A DNA stretch of 32,042 bases, taken from NCBI GenBank assembly GCA_018268515.1, contig JAFDWK010000027.1, positions 1 to 32,042 of the forward strand, in the 5' to 3' direction. Source of the stretch: Actinomycetota bacterium. GTDB taxonomy: Bacteria > Actinomycetota > Actinomycetes > Actinomycetales > Microbacteriaceae. Positions within the stretch are counted from its first letter, which is position 1; each line of letters begins with the position of its first letter. A model generated the notes under the pieces. That model did not search any database. It was given only the letters and a program-made list of their open reading frames with translations, and was not told the DNA's origin. Both the position numbers and the translations under genes were made by a program. Shown here one piece after another: positions 18,734-27,467 of this stretch.

Positions 18734-18752
18734 TCCCCGTGGCGGCCGACGC
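18701..18752. repeat. 26-bp tandem duplication at the oxidoreductase 3' end
   Basis: Positions 18701-18726 and 18727-18752 are identical except for one base (C at 18708, T at 18734). The unit begins GCACTGA and ends GGCCGACGC. As 26 is not a multiple of three, the second copy is read in another frame and supplies the TGA that ends the protein as TPVAADAH. Without the duplication the reading would continue as TPVAADAG and stop, so the protein is barely altered. Confidence 0.9.
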
Positions 18753-18778
18753 AGGCTGAGCCGGGGCGACCGCCGCGC

Positions 18779-20083
18779 TCAGCGGATGATGCGGATCGAC
18801 CCGGTCGCCGTGGTCGCCGGGGCGGGGCGGGTGATGCGCAGGGCGTCCGCGACGAGTGCGCCGACCTTCGTGCCGATGCACAGGCTGATGAAGACCATCG
18901 GGGCGGCCGCGAGCGCTGCCGCATCGAAGGAGGCGAGGGCGACGAGCCCGACCGTGCCGGGGACGAGCAGGAGGAACGCCGGCTGGAACGACACGGTCGC
19001 GGGCACCGCCAGCGTCATCCGCTCCAGCACGCGCGCGGCGAGGAACAGCAGCCCGGCCGTGATCCCGGTCGCGATCGTGCTGCCCGTGAACGGGCTCAGC
19101 AGCATCAGCGCCGCATAGGTGCAGATCATCACGAGCACCGTCGCGATCGTGAGCCGGAAGCCGGATCCGAAGCTCAGCCCGATCCCGATCGCGAGCACCA
19201 CCACGCCCACCCAGCTCCAGGCGAGCGGCGGCACCGCCTCCCAGCCGCCGTGCCCGGTCACCAGCGAGGTCTCGCCGACGAGGGCGGCGGAATGCGGATC
19301 CACGCGCAGGCCGGTGGCCGCGGCGCCGGTGAAGATCCCGGCCGCCATGAAGGTGAGCATGATCAGCCCGTACACGAGGCGCGACGCCCCGGTGACGATG
19401 TCGGCCGCGGTGAGCTCGAGCAGCGCGTTCGTGATGAGCGCGCCGGGGACGAGCAGCGCGACCGGCGCACACACCGCGAACAGCGGCACGGCGCCGAGAT
19501 CCAGGCGGTCGGCGACCACCCCGACGATGAGGGTGGAGATCAGCGAGGCGACGAAGGGGATCACTGCGGCGGCGGCCCTGATGCGCTCGGTGACGAGCAC
19601 GATCGCCGCGACCAGGGCGCCGACGAGCAGCGCGAGCACGATCGCCCACCACGGGCAGCGGAAGAGCACGGCGAGCCCGGCCGCGAGCAGCGCGCCGCCG
19701 ACCGCGGTCTGCAGCACGGGGTGGCGGCGTTCCAGGCCGCGGATGTGCGCGACGTGCGCCGGCACCTGATCGAGGGTGATGCGTCCGGTCTCGAGCCGTC
19801 GAGCCAGACGCGACGCGTGCGCCGTCTGCCGGAACGTCAGGCCTGGTCCGCCGCCGGTCGCGATCGTGGTCGCGCCGGGGATCCCGGGCCGGCTGACGAA
19901 CACGTGCTCGGGCAGCACGGCGAACGAGAGCTCTGTGCCCGACGCCGTGGCGTCACGGGCGCGCTCGAGCGTGCCGCGCACGTCGGTGACGGACACGCCG
20001 GCATCCAGCAGCAGGGCGCCGAGGTCGCCGAGCGCGACGTCGGGGGAGACGGGTTCGCGGTCCGCGCCGCCGTCGGGGCTCAT
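18779..20083 (-). CDS. ThrE-family threonine/serine exporter
   Basis: A 434-residue integral membrane protein of the ThrE family (PF06738 plus PF12821 fused). The cytosolic N-terminal part (about 10-115) contains LLDAGVSVTDVRGTLERA and a region ending in a short amphipathic stretch. About ten hydrophobic spans follow from residue 125 to 420, in two halves. Family members export threonine and serine across the cytoplasmic membrane; specificity here is inferred. The ATG at 20083 overlaps the stop of the gene upstream (ATGA), making this the third gene of a leftward operon. An ATG 15 bases earlier at 20098 is possible but less likely. The gene ends 45 bases from the convergent oxidoreductase gene. 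Confidence 0.9.
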   Translation of the reverse strand: MSPDGGADREPVSPDVALGDLGALLLDAGVSVTDVRGTLERARDATASGTELSFAVLPEHVFVSRPGIPGATTIATGGGPGLTFRQTAHASRLARRLETGRITLDQVPAHVAHIRGLERRHPVLQTAVGGALLAAGLAVLFRCPWWAIVLALLVGALVAAIVLVTERIRAAAAVIPFVASLISTLIVGVVADRLDLGAVPLFAVCAPVALLVPGALITNALLELTAADIVTGASRLVYGLIMLTFMAAGIFTGAAATGLRVDPHSAALVGETSLVTGHGGWEAVPPLAWSWVGVVVLAIGIGLSFGSGFRLTIATVLVMICTYAALMLLSPFTGSTIATGITAGLLFLAARVLERMTLAVPATVSFQPAFLLLVPGTVGLVALASFDAAALAAAPMVFISLCIGTKVGALVADALRITRPAPATTATGSIRIIR

Positions 20084-21009
20084 GCGGCCTCCCCGCACCA
20101 GGCCTCGAGGATCCGGCCTCGCAGGGCGTTGCCGCGCTCGGCGAAGTCGCGCTGGCGGCGCACGTATTCGGCCTTGCCCTCGGCGGTCTCGATCCGCACC
20201 GGCACGACGCCCCAGTCGGCGAGGTCGTAGGGGGCCGCCTCCATGTCCAGGATCCGGATGTCGCGGGCGAGCTCGAACGCGTCGAGCAGGATCTCACCGG
20301 GCACGAGCGGACCGAGCTTCATCGCCCACTTGTACACGTCCATGCCCGCGTGCAGGCAGCCGGGCTGCTCCAGCAGCGGCTGCGTCTCGCGGGTCGGGGC
20401 GAGCCGGTTGCGCGGTACGGCGTCGGGCGTGAAGAAGCGGTACGCGTCGATGTGCGTGCAGCGCAGCTCGCCCTGCTCGACGACCGCGTCGGTGCCGGCC
20501 TGGCCGAGCCGCAACGGCACCTTATGCCGATGCTCCGGCGTGCGGTACACCATCGCCCACTCGTGCAGCCCGAAGCAGCCGAACTGTCCGGGGCGCGCCG
20601 CGGTGCGTGCGAGCATCGCGTGCACGAGGCGCGCGAGCTCGGGCTTCTCCGTGGCGAAGGCCGCCGCGTCCGGCATGAACGCGCCCGGCCCGGTTCCGGA
20701 GCGCTCCGGCACAGGGGAGTACCAGCGCCAGGGCGCGCGCTCGGCCGCATCGGCGAGCGCGACGCCCGCCCCGGGGTGCCAGCGCCGCAGCTGCCCCGGC
20801 TTGTAGCCGTAGTAGGTGAACAGGAAGTCGTGCACGGGATGCCTCTCGCCGCGCGCGTGACGAGCCCGGTGCTCCGCGGTGAGCGCGTCCGCGCGCTCCG
20901 CGTGGGCGTCGGCCCGGGCCGACCAGGTCGCGCGGTCGAGTCGTGTTCGCGGCGCGGTGGACGGCGCCCACGCGGGGACGGGCCGGACCGCGGAGCCGGG
21001 CGCGCTCAT
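20080..21009 (-). CDS. Conserved actinobacterial protein, usually labelled 3-methyladenine DNA glycosylase
   Basis: A 309-residue soluble protein with the conserved opening HPVHDFLFTYYGYKPGQLRR followed by WHPG, and later HEWAMVYR, CTHIDAYRFFTPDA, QPGCLHAGMDVYKWA and a C-terminal RQRDFAERGNALR. Actinobacterial homologues are commonly annotated as 3-methyladenine DNA glycosylase, but I see no helix-hairpin-helix or other motif proving glycosylase activity. The many conserved His, Asp, Glu and Cys residues would fit a metal-dependent enzyme. It is the middle gene of a three-gene operon with ATGA overlaps on both sides. The frame stays open upstream inside the neighbouring gene, but ATG 21009 is the natural start. 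Confidence 0.8.
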   Translation of the reverse strand: MSAPGSAVRPVPAWAPSTAPRTRLDRATWSARADAHAERADALTAEHRARHARGERHPVHDFLFTYYGYKPGQLRRWHPGAGVALADAAERAPWRWYSPVPERSGTGPGAFMPDAAAFATEKPELARLVHAMLARTAARPGQFGCFGLHEWAMVYRTPEHRHKVPLRLGQAGTDAVVEQGELRCTHIDAYRFFTPDAVPRNRLAPTRETQPLLEQPGCLHAGMDVYKWAMKLGPLVPGEILLDAFELARDIRILDMEAAPYDLADWGVVPVRIETAEGKAEYVRRQRDFAERGNALRGRILEAWCGEAA

Positions 21010-22070
21010 GGCTCGGCGCGCACGACGCCCGCGTCGATGAGCTCGTCGAGGATCCCCGCCCCGTCCTCGGCGCTCACCCAGGGGGCGAGATCGTCGTCGT
21101 GCCCGTCCGCATCGCCCGCGTCCCCGTCGGCGCGGGCCGCGCCGCGGCGGCCCGCGAGCACTCCCTCGGCGGGGAGCAGGCGGCGGATCGCGACCGCGGC
21201 GACGTTGTCCGGGTGCTCGACGAGGAACTGTCCGTAGATGGCTTCGTCGTGCTGGCCGTCGTCCCCGATCAGCAGCCACTGCACGTGCGGGAACTCCTCG
21301 GCGAGCCGGCCCAGGTTCTGCAGCTTGTGCTCGCGGCCGCTGCGGAACCAGCGCTCGTGCGTGGGGCCCCAGTCGGTGAGCAGCATGGATCCGGACGGGA
21401 ACAGATGCCGGGACAGGAAGCGGTTCAGCGTGGGAGCCACGTTCCAGGCGCCCGTGGAGAGGTAGATCATGGGCGAGCCGGGGTTGTCCCGCATGAGACG
21501 CGCGAGCAGCACCGCCATGCCCGGCACCGGGGTGCGCGCGTGCTCGTCGACCACGAAGGAGTTCCACGCGGCGATCAGCGGGCGCGGCAGCGCCGTCACC
21601 ATGACGGTGTCGTCGACATCGGAGACCACGCCGAAGCGCACATCCTCGGCGACGATGAACACCCGCGCCGGAATCGGATCCTGGCCCTCCACCGACACCG
21701 TCACCTGCTGCCAGCCCGACGGGAGCTCGGCCTCGATCCGGCAGTCGACCACGCCGCCGCGGTCGGCGGTCACCTCATGCGTGCGCCCGGCGACGGTGAT
21801 GGTGACGGTCGCGAAGCTGACGGGGATGCCCACGAAGCTGCGCCAGCCGCGGACGCTCGCGTCCTTGCCGCCCTTGCCCTTGCGGGTCTTCGGCAGGATC
21901 AGCACGCGGCCGACCACACGGGTCCAGCCCGGGCCCCCGTAGCCCGGGAACGGCACGACGGTCGCCGTGCGTCCGCGTCTGCGGGCACGCCGTTCACGCC
22001 ACGCGTGGAAGCGGTGCTCCAAGCGGGCGAACCAGTGGATCCGCTCCGGTCGGGATGAGGAGGAGGGCAT
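21006..22070 (-). CDS. App1-type phosphatase domain protein (DUF2183)
   Basis: A 354-residue protein with the App1/DUF2183 phosphatase domain at about 150-300. The HAD-like nucleophile motif DVDDTVMVT is followed by YLSTGAWN and WLLIGDDGQHDEAIYGQF, matching the DxDxT, S/T and GDD signatures. The first ~50 residues are strongly basic. A beta-rich middle region (about 55-145) precedes the catalytic part. The yeast family founder, App1, is a phosphatidate phosphatase; bacterial substrates are not established. A disordered Ala/Asp-rich stretch (about 312-328) precedes the final helix. ATG 22070 is used; the ribosome site is weak. It is the first gene of the leftward operon and is divergent from leuS. 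Confidence 0.85.
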   Translation of the reverse strand: MPSSSSRPERIHWFARLEHRFHAWRERRARRRGRTATVVPFPGYGGPGWTRVVGRVLILPKTRKGKGGKDASVRGWRSFVGIPVSFATVTITVAGRTHEVTADRGGVVDCRIEAELPSGWQQVTVSVEGQDPIPARVFIVAEDVRFGVVSDVDDTVMVTALPRPLIAAWNSFVVDEHARTPVPGMAVLLARLMRDNPGSPMIYLSTGAWNVAPTLNRFLSRHLFPSGSMLLTDWGPTHERWFRSGREHKLQNLGRLAEEFPHVQWLLIGDDGQHDEAIYGQFLVEHPDNVAAVAIRRLLPAEGVLAGRRGAARADGDAGDADGHDDDLAPWVSAEDGAGILDELIDAGVVRAEP

Positions 22071-22210
22071 AGCGGGTCCAGTCTTTCACGTCCGCATCCG
22101 CAGATTCACCCATCGCGGTGATCGGGGTCCGACGCCGGACCGCTCACGACGGCGATCCGCACCGGCGATGGCGGGATCCGGCGCCGGGCGGAGCGGGCTG
22201 CGGGCTGGGA

Positions 22211-22237
22211 TAATCTGGAGGTTCCCCTGTTCAGGGG
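22211..22237 (+). promoter_or_regulatory. Possible leuS -10 element and short leader hairpin
   Basis: TAATCT at 22211-22216 fits the actinobacterial -10 pattern TAnnnT. About five bases later the presumed transcript would begin, followed by CCCCTGTTCAGGGG (22224-22237), able to form a 5-bp stem with a GTTC loop at the very 5' end. No clear -35 was found, and there is no T-box-like sequence although the gene is a tRNA synthetase. Confidence 0.3.
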
Positions 22238-22258
22238 CGTTCCACCGCTGCAAGAAGA

Positions 22259-24856
22259 ATGGTCGTCGCGTTGTCTGAGAACCCGTCCCACGCTGCATCC
22301 CCGTCGAACGACGATGCCTCGCTGTCGGTGCACGAGCTTCAGCTCAAGTGGCAGAAGTACTGGGCCGAGAACGAGACCTTCAAGGCCGGCGGCGCGGAGG
22401 ACGTGCGCCCGCGCAAGTACGTGCTGGCGATGTTCCCGTACCCGTCGGGCGATCTGCACATGGGCCACGCGGAGAACTACCTCTACTCCGACATCGTGGC
22501 GCGCTTCTGGCGGCACCGCGGGCACAACGTGCTGAACCCGATCGGCTGGGACTCGTTCGGGCTGCCCGCCGAGAACGCGGCGATCCGGCGCGGAGCGGAT
22601 CCGCGCGAGTGGACGTACCAGAACATCGCCCAGCAGAAGGCGGGCTTCCAGGCCTACGGCGTCTCCTTTGACTGGAGCCGCGTGCTGCACACCTCCGACG
22701 AGGAGTACTACCGCTGGAACCAGTGGCTGTTCCTGAAGCTCTACGAGCGGGGCCTGGCCTATCGCAAGAAGAGCCCCGTGAACTGGTGCCCGAACGACCA
22801 GACCGTGCTCGCGAACGAGCAGGTCGTCGACGGGCGCTGCGAGCGCTGCGGCGCCGAGGTCGTCAAGAAGAACCTGACCCAGTGGTACTTCCGGATCACC
22901 GACTACGCCGACCGCCTGCTGGACGACCTGAACCAGCTCGAGGGCTTCTGGCCGCACAAGGTGCTGCAGATGCAGCGCAACTGGATCGGCCGCTCGATCG
23001 GCGCCGACGTGGACTTCGCGATCGAGGGCCGCGAGGGCGTCGTGACCGTGTTCTCCACCCGCCCCGACACCCTGCACGGCGCGACCTTCATGGTCGTCGC
23101 CCCCGACTCCGACCTGGCCTCCGAGCTGGCCTCCGGATCCTCCGAGGACGTGCGGATGCGGTTCCAGGACTACCTCACCCAGGTGCAGAAGACGAGCGAG
23201 ATCGACCGTCAGTCCGCCGACCGCCCGAAGACCGGCGTGTTCCTGGACCGCTTCGCGATCAACCCCGTCAACGGTGAGCGGCTGCCGATCTGGGCCGCCG
23301 ACTACGTGCTGGCCGACTACGGCCACGGCGCGGTCATGGCCGTGCCCGCGCACGACCAGCGCGACCTCGACTTCGCCCGCGCGTTCGACCTGCCGGTGCG
23401 GGTCGTAGTCGACACCACCGCCCCGATCACCGGCGCGCTGCCCGTGATCGAGGTCGACGAGGACGGCGTGCCGATCGAGCCGGTGGAGTCGCTCGACGAC
23501 CAGCACCCGGTGAAGACCGGCATCGCCCTGACCGGCGACGGCCGCATGATCAACTCCGGCGAGCTGAACGGCCTGTCCAAGCGCAACGCGATCGCCCGCG
23601 CGATCGAGCAGCTGGAGGCCGCCGGCACGGGCCGCGCCGCGAAGAACTACCGTCTGCGCGACTGGCTGATCTCGCGCCAGCGGTTCTGGGGCACCCCGAT
23701 CCCGATGCTGCACACGCAGGACGGCGAGATCGTGCCGGTGCCCGAGGAGCAGCTGCCCGTGCGCCTGCCCAGCATCGAGGGGCTCGACCTCTCGCCGAAG
23801 GGATCCTCCCCGCTGGGAGCGGCGACCAGCTGGGTGCAGACCACCGTGCCCGGCACCGGGGAGCCGGCGCTGCGCGACCCGGACACCATGGACACCTTCG
23901 TGGACAGCTCCTGGTACTACCTGCGCTTCCTGTCGCCGCAGAGCGACACCGTCGCCTTCGACGTGGACGAGGCGCGCCGCTGGACGCCCATCGACTCCTA
24001 CATCGGCGGCGTCGAGCATGCGATCCTGCATCTGCTGTACGCGCGGTTCATCACCAAGGTGCTGTTCGACATGGGCCTGATCGACTTCACCGAGCCGTTC
24101 TCCAGCCTGATCAACCAGGGCATGGTGATCCTCGACGGCGCGAAGATGTCCAAGAGCAAGGGCAACCTCGTGCTGTTCCAGGAGGAGCTGGACGCGTACG
24201 GCGCCGACGCGCTGCGCGTGGCGCTGGCGTTCGCCGGCCCGGTGGAGGACGACAAGGACTGGAAGGACGTCTCGACCACCGGGGCGCAGAAGTTCCTCGC
24301 CCGCGCGCTGCGCGTCGCCCACGACGTCGCGAGCCCCGTCGATGTGGTCTTCGACGGCGGGGACGCGGCCCTGCGCCGGGTCACCCACCACCTGCTGGCC
24401 GACGCTCCGGCCCTGGTCGAGCAGACCAAGTTCAACGTGCTGGTCGCGCGCCTCATGGAGCTGGTCAATGCGATCCGCAAGACGATCGACACCGGATCCG
24501 GTGCCGCGGACCCTGCCGTCCGCGAGGCCGCCGAGACCGTCGCCGTGATGCTGGATCTGGTCGCGCCGCACACGGCCGAGGAGATGTGGGAGATCCTCGG
24601 TCACGAGCCGTCCGTGGGCCTGGTGACCTGGCGTCAGGCCGACCCGGTGCTGCTCGTCGAGGACACCGCGACCTGCGCGGTGCAGGTCAACGGCAAGGTG
24701 CGCACCACGCTCGAGGTGCCCGCGAAGATCGGCGATGCCGAGCTGGAGGCCCTTGCCCGTGCGGACGAGAAGGTGCAGCGCGCGCTCGACGGCAAGGAGA
24801 TCGTGCGCGTGATCGTGCGGGCTCCGAAGATCGTGAACTTCGCCGTCAAGAGCTGA
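22259..24856 (+). CDS. leuS: Leucyl-tRNA synthetase
   Basis: An 865-residue class I aminoacyl-tRNA synthetase that charges tRNA-Leu. The HIGH-type motif is [14 protein letters not shown] (about 60-73). The CP1 editing domain follows, including [20 protein letters not shown] and [11 protein letters not shown]. The catalytic domain resumes with [15 protein letters not shown] and [13 protein letters not shown], the KMSKS motif is AKMSKSKGN, and the C-terminal domain ends in [15 protein letters not shown]. The length is typical. The ATG at 22259 follows AAGAAG; a TTG at 22271 (LSENPSHA) is an alternative. The gene is divergent from the App1-type gene across 188 bases. Confidence 0.98.
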   Translation: MVVALSENPSHAASPSNDDASLSVHELQLKWQKYWAENETFKAGGAEDVRPRKYVLAMFPYPSGDLHMGHAENYLYSDIVARFWRHRGHNVLNPIGWDSFGLPAENAAIRRGADPREWTYQNIAQQKAGFQAYGVSFDWSRVLHTSDEEYYRWNQWLFLKLYERGLAYRKKSPVNWCPNDQTVLANEQVVDGRCERCGAEVVKKNLTQWYFRITDYADRLLDDLNQLEGFWPHKVLQMQRNWIGRSIGADVDFAIEGREGVVTVFSTRPDTLHGATFMVVAPDSDLASELASGSSEDVRMRFQDYLTQVQKTSEIDRQSADRPKTGVFLDRFAINPVNGERLPIWAADYVLADYGHGAVMAVPAHDQRDLDFARAFDLPVRVVVDTTAPITGALPVIEVDEDGVPIEPVESLDDQHPVKTGIALTGDGRMINSGELNGLSKRNAIARAIEQLEAAGTGRAAKNYRLRDWLISRQRFWGTPIPMLHTQDGEIVPVPEEQLPVRLPSIEGLDLSPKGSSPLGAATSWVQTTVPGTGEPALRDPDTMDTFVDSSWYYLRFLSPQSDTVAFDVDEARRWTPIDSYIGGVEHAILHLLYARFITKVLFDMGLIDFTEPFSSLINQGMVILDGAKMSKSKGNLVLFQEELDAYGADALRVALAFAGPVEDDKDWKDVSTTGAQKFLARALRVAHDVASPVDVVFDGGDAALRRVTHHLLADAPALVEQTKFNVLVARLMELVNAIRKTIDTGSGAADPAVREAAETVAVMLDLVAPHTAEEMWEILGHEPSVGLVTWRQADPVLLVEDTATCAVQVNGKVRTTLEVPAKIGDAELEALARADEKVQRALDGKEIVRVIVRAPKIVNFAVKS

Positions 24857-24901
24857 GTTCCGTTGCGCTCCGGGGGGAAGGGAGCGCGCGCCCTGCGGGT
24901 G

Positions 24902-26644
24902 ATGCGGCGCGTGCTCGGCACGACGGTCATCGTGGCCGTGCTCGCCGGCGCCGGTCTGCTGCTGGCCTGGCAGCTGCCGCGGCCGGTCAGCGAGACCAGC
25001 GCGATCGGCGTGCTCTGGCACCGGCACAGCGATGAGCTCGGCGCCGCATGGAATCACGAGACGTGCGAGGCGGGCGTGTGCCGGCAGGACTTCCGCGCCG
25101 GAACGATCTACGCCGCGGTCCGCGGCTTCGCGCACGTCGTGCACGATGACGCCGTCGGTGCGACGTTCGACGAGCTCGGCGGCGTGGCGGCCCTGGGCCT
25201 GCCGATCGCGGCGGAGAGCGGCTCCGCCGACCGGCCGTGGCAGGCGTTCCAGCGCGCCGGGATCTTCGCGGACGGGGACGACGCCCCGGTGCTCGTGCGC
25301 GGCGCACTGTGGCAGTCGTGGCTGCGGTACGCCGATGAGCGCGGCGGCCTCGGCTTCCCCCGGGCCTCCGAGCATCGCGATCGTCGCGGAACCACGGTGC
25401 AGGACTTCGTGAACGGCGCCATCTATCTGCGCGACACGGGAGCGATCCCCGTCATCTCCGACATCGCGGATGCGCATCGCCGCACCGGCGGGACGTCCGG
25501 GCCGCTCGGCTATCCGAAGCGCACCCAGGACGCGGTCGGGGACCGGCTGGTGCAGGAGTTCGACGGCGGGGAGGTGTGGTGGTCGTCCGGCACCGGTGCC
25601 GTGTCGGTGCAGTCGCCCTTCCTCGTCGCCTACCGCGACCGCGGTGGAGCAGGTGGATTGCTGGGCCTGCCCACGGCGGAGGCCTCCCGGGTCGATGGCG
25701 GCTCGAGGCAGCCCTTCCAGGGCGGCGTACTGTACCGCTCCGACAGCGACGGATCGATCCTGGCGACCGCGGCAGGAGAGATCCAGAACAAGTATGAGGA
25801 GCTGGGCGGACCCGAGGGCGAACTCGGGATGCCGGCCGGGGACAAGGTCGACGTCTCCGGGGGGCGCTATCAGGCCTTCGATCATGGCGTGCTGGTCTGG
25901 CACGAGGGTGCCGGGGTGTTCCGCATGGATGCGGAGAACTTCGCGATCTGGGCTGCGGATCCGGCACGATTCGGGTGGCCCGCGAAGGATTCCTGGACGG
26001 ACGGACGCGGAGCCCACCAGGACTGGGAGAAGGCGCGGACGGTGCTGCGCGACGGGCGCCTGCTCACGGTGCCCTCGGCGGCCGTCGGCGGCTCGGCCGC
26101 CGTGCTCATCTGCGATTCGCAGTGCTCCGGGGACTCCTGGATCGATCAGGGCGCGCGCGGCGCGGGCTTTCCGGACATCGTCAAGTTCGGCTACCCCGGA
26201 TCCGGGTACCTCGCCCCGACCGGACCCACCGGGACGGGCATCGTCGACAGCATCGCGCGCAATCTGGTGCTGCTGCCGGAAGGGGATCCGGGCGTCGTGA
26301 TCGTCACGCTCGGCGGCAACGACAACGCGCAGCATCGCCCGGCCGGGGCGGTCGCCGCCGCCGAGGCGCAGCTCGTCGGCATGCTGCGTCAGACCTATCC
26401 GGAGGCGCCGATCGTGGTGAACGGCGTGATGAGCCGCAGCGACGCGGCCCATGCCGGCCGGCGCGCGATGGACGCGACCGTGACCGAGGAGGCGCGGAGC
26501 CTGGGCGTGCACGCGATCTCGGTGGCGGGGTGGGTCAGCGACTACTCCGCGCCGCAGGCGGACGCCGTGCACCTGACGCCGGCCGGGCATGCCAAGATCG
26601 GGCCGCACTACGCCGACGCGCTGCGGGCGGCGCTCGGACGCTGA
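24902..26644 (+). CDS. LGFP-repeat protein with C-terminal SGNH hydrolase domain
   Basis: A 580-residue exported protein. A hydrophobic span near residues 6-23 (VIVAVLAGAGLLLAW) acts as signal anchor. Six or seven LGFP-type repeats (about 35-385) follow, seen in LGLPIAAES, LGFPRASEHRD, LGYPKRTQD, LGLPTAEAS and LGMPAGDK. The C-terminal SGNH hydrolase (about 400-580) has S406 in CDSQCSG, N473 in GGND, and D554-x2-H557. LGFP repeats are thought to bind the actinobacterial cell wall, so this is probably a surface esterase or deacetylase on envelope polymers; the substrate is unknown. Start choice is uncertain: ATG 24902 (GTG 24899 just before), with AAGGGAG 17 bases upstream; a TTG at 24863 is also possible. 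It follows leuS closely. Confidence 0.8.
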   Translation: MRRVLGTTVIVAVLAGAGLLLAWQLPRPVSETSAIGVLWHRHSDELGAAWNHETCEAGVCRQDFRAGTIYAAVRGFAHVVHDDAVGATFDELGGVAALGLPIAAESGSADRPWQAFQRAGIFADGDDAPVLVRGALWQSWLRYADERGGLGFPRASEHRDRRGTTVQDFVNGAIYLRDTGAIPVISDIADAHRRTGGTSGPLGYPKRTQDAVGDRLVQEFDGGEVWWSSGTGAVSVQSPFLVAYRDRGGAGGLLGLPTAEASRVDGGSRQPFQGGVLYRSDSDGSILATAAGEIQNKYEELGGPEGELGMPAGDKVDVSGGRYQAFDHGVLVWHEGAGVFRMDAENFAIWAADPARFGWPAKDSWTDGRGAHQDWEKARTVLRDGRLLTVPSAAVGGSAAVLICDSQCSGDSWIDQGARGAGFPDIVKFGYPGSGYLAPTGPTGTGIVDSIARNLVLLPEGDPGVVIVTLGGNDNAQHRPAGAVAAAEAQLVGMLRQTYPEAPIVVNGVMSRSDAAHAGRRAMDATVTEEARSLGVHAISVAGWVSDYSAPQADAVHLTPAGHAKIGPHYADALRAALGR

Positions 26645-26813
26645 CCGTCCCGATCGACTCCTCGTCCGTGGAGGCGCCGCGATGGTCGCACCCCGTGCGA
26701 TCGGCGTTCATGGCGCACCTCGTTCGTCCTGCACACCGCGGAGCGGATCCGGGCAGTGCACGGGTTGCGCAAGGACGCCCCCGCGCGCGGTCCGGTCCGC
26801 CTAGCGTCGGCGT

Positions 26814-27467
26814 GTGAGCGAGCAGTCGGAGTCGGAGAACGCGGCACCGGTCCCCGTCGTGCGCGCCCCGCGACGGCTGCGGCTCGGCCTCGGCGCCGCG
26901 ATCGTGGTCGCACTCGTGGCGGTCTCGGTCACCGTCGGCATCGGCCTGCTGAGTCGTTCGACGGCTCCGGAGAGCATCGCCGTGACCCCCGGTCCGAGCG
27001 TCGCCGCGTCGGGGATCTCCGCGGGGTCGGTGTACGTGCACGTGCTCGGCGAGGTGGCGCGGCCCGGACTGTACGTGCTGGACGACGGCGCCCGCGTCGC
27101 CGAGGCGCTCGCGGCCGCCGGCGGCACGCGTGCGACGGCGGATCTGGCGGCCGTGAACCTCGCCCGGCCACTGGCGGACGGGGAGCAGATCCTCGTGCCG
27201 GCGATCGGGGCGTCACCCGCGGGCACGGTGGGAGGAGCCGGCACGGGTCCGGGAGCCGCCGGTGCGGGGGCGGGCGGGCTCGTCGATCTCAACACCGCGG
27301 ACGCCGCCGCCCTCGAGCAGCTGCCGCGGATCGGTCCGGCGCTCGCGAAGCGCATCATCGACTGGCGCACCGCGAACGGCCGCTTCACGAGCGTCGACGA
27401 CCTGCTCGGCGTGTCCGGCATCGGCGAGAAGATGCTGGCGGGCCTGCGAGACCTGGTGCGGGTATGA
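26814..27467 (+). CDS. comEA: ComEA, helix-hairpin-helix DNA-binding competence protein
   Basis: A 217-residue membrane-anchored protein. A transmembrane span at about 25-46 is followed by an SLBB domain (about 70-135, VYVHVLGEVARPGLYVLDDG), a Gly/Ala-rich linker and a C-terminal helix-hairpin-helix domain (about 156-217, VDLNTADAAALEQLPRIGPA and VSGIGEKMLAGLRDLV). ComEA binds incoming double-stranded DNA outside the membrane and hands it to ComEC. GTG 26814 is used; an adjacent GTG at 26812 is out of frame. The stop overlaps comEC by 4 bases (ATGA). The 169 bases upstream to the hydrolase gene show no gene. Confidence 0.93.
   Translation: MSEQSESENAAPVPVVRAPRRLRLGLGAAIVVALVAVSVTVGIGLLSRSTAPESIAVTPGPSVAASGISAGSVYVHVLGEVARPGLYVLDDGARVAEALAAAGGTRATADLAAVNLARPLADGEQILVPAIGASPAGTVGGAGTGPGAAGAGAGGLVDLNTADAAALEQLPRIGPALAKRIIDWRTANGRFTSVDDLLGVSGIGEKMLAGLRDLVRV

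Noticed and set aside
22106-26608. A 1,500-codon open frame on the minus strand across leuS and the LGFP/SGNH gene
   Set aside because: It is antisense to two well-recognised proteins. Its translation is rich in Arg, Gly, His and Val without any domain, a typical product of very high GC content.
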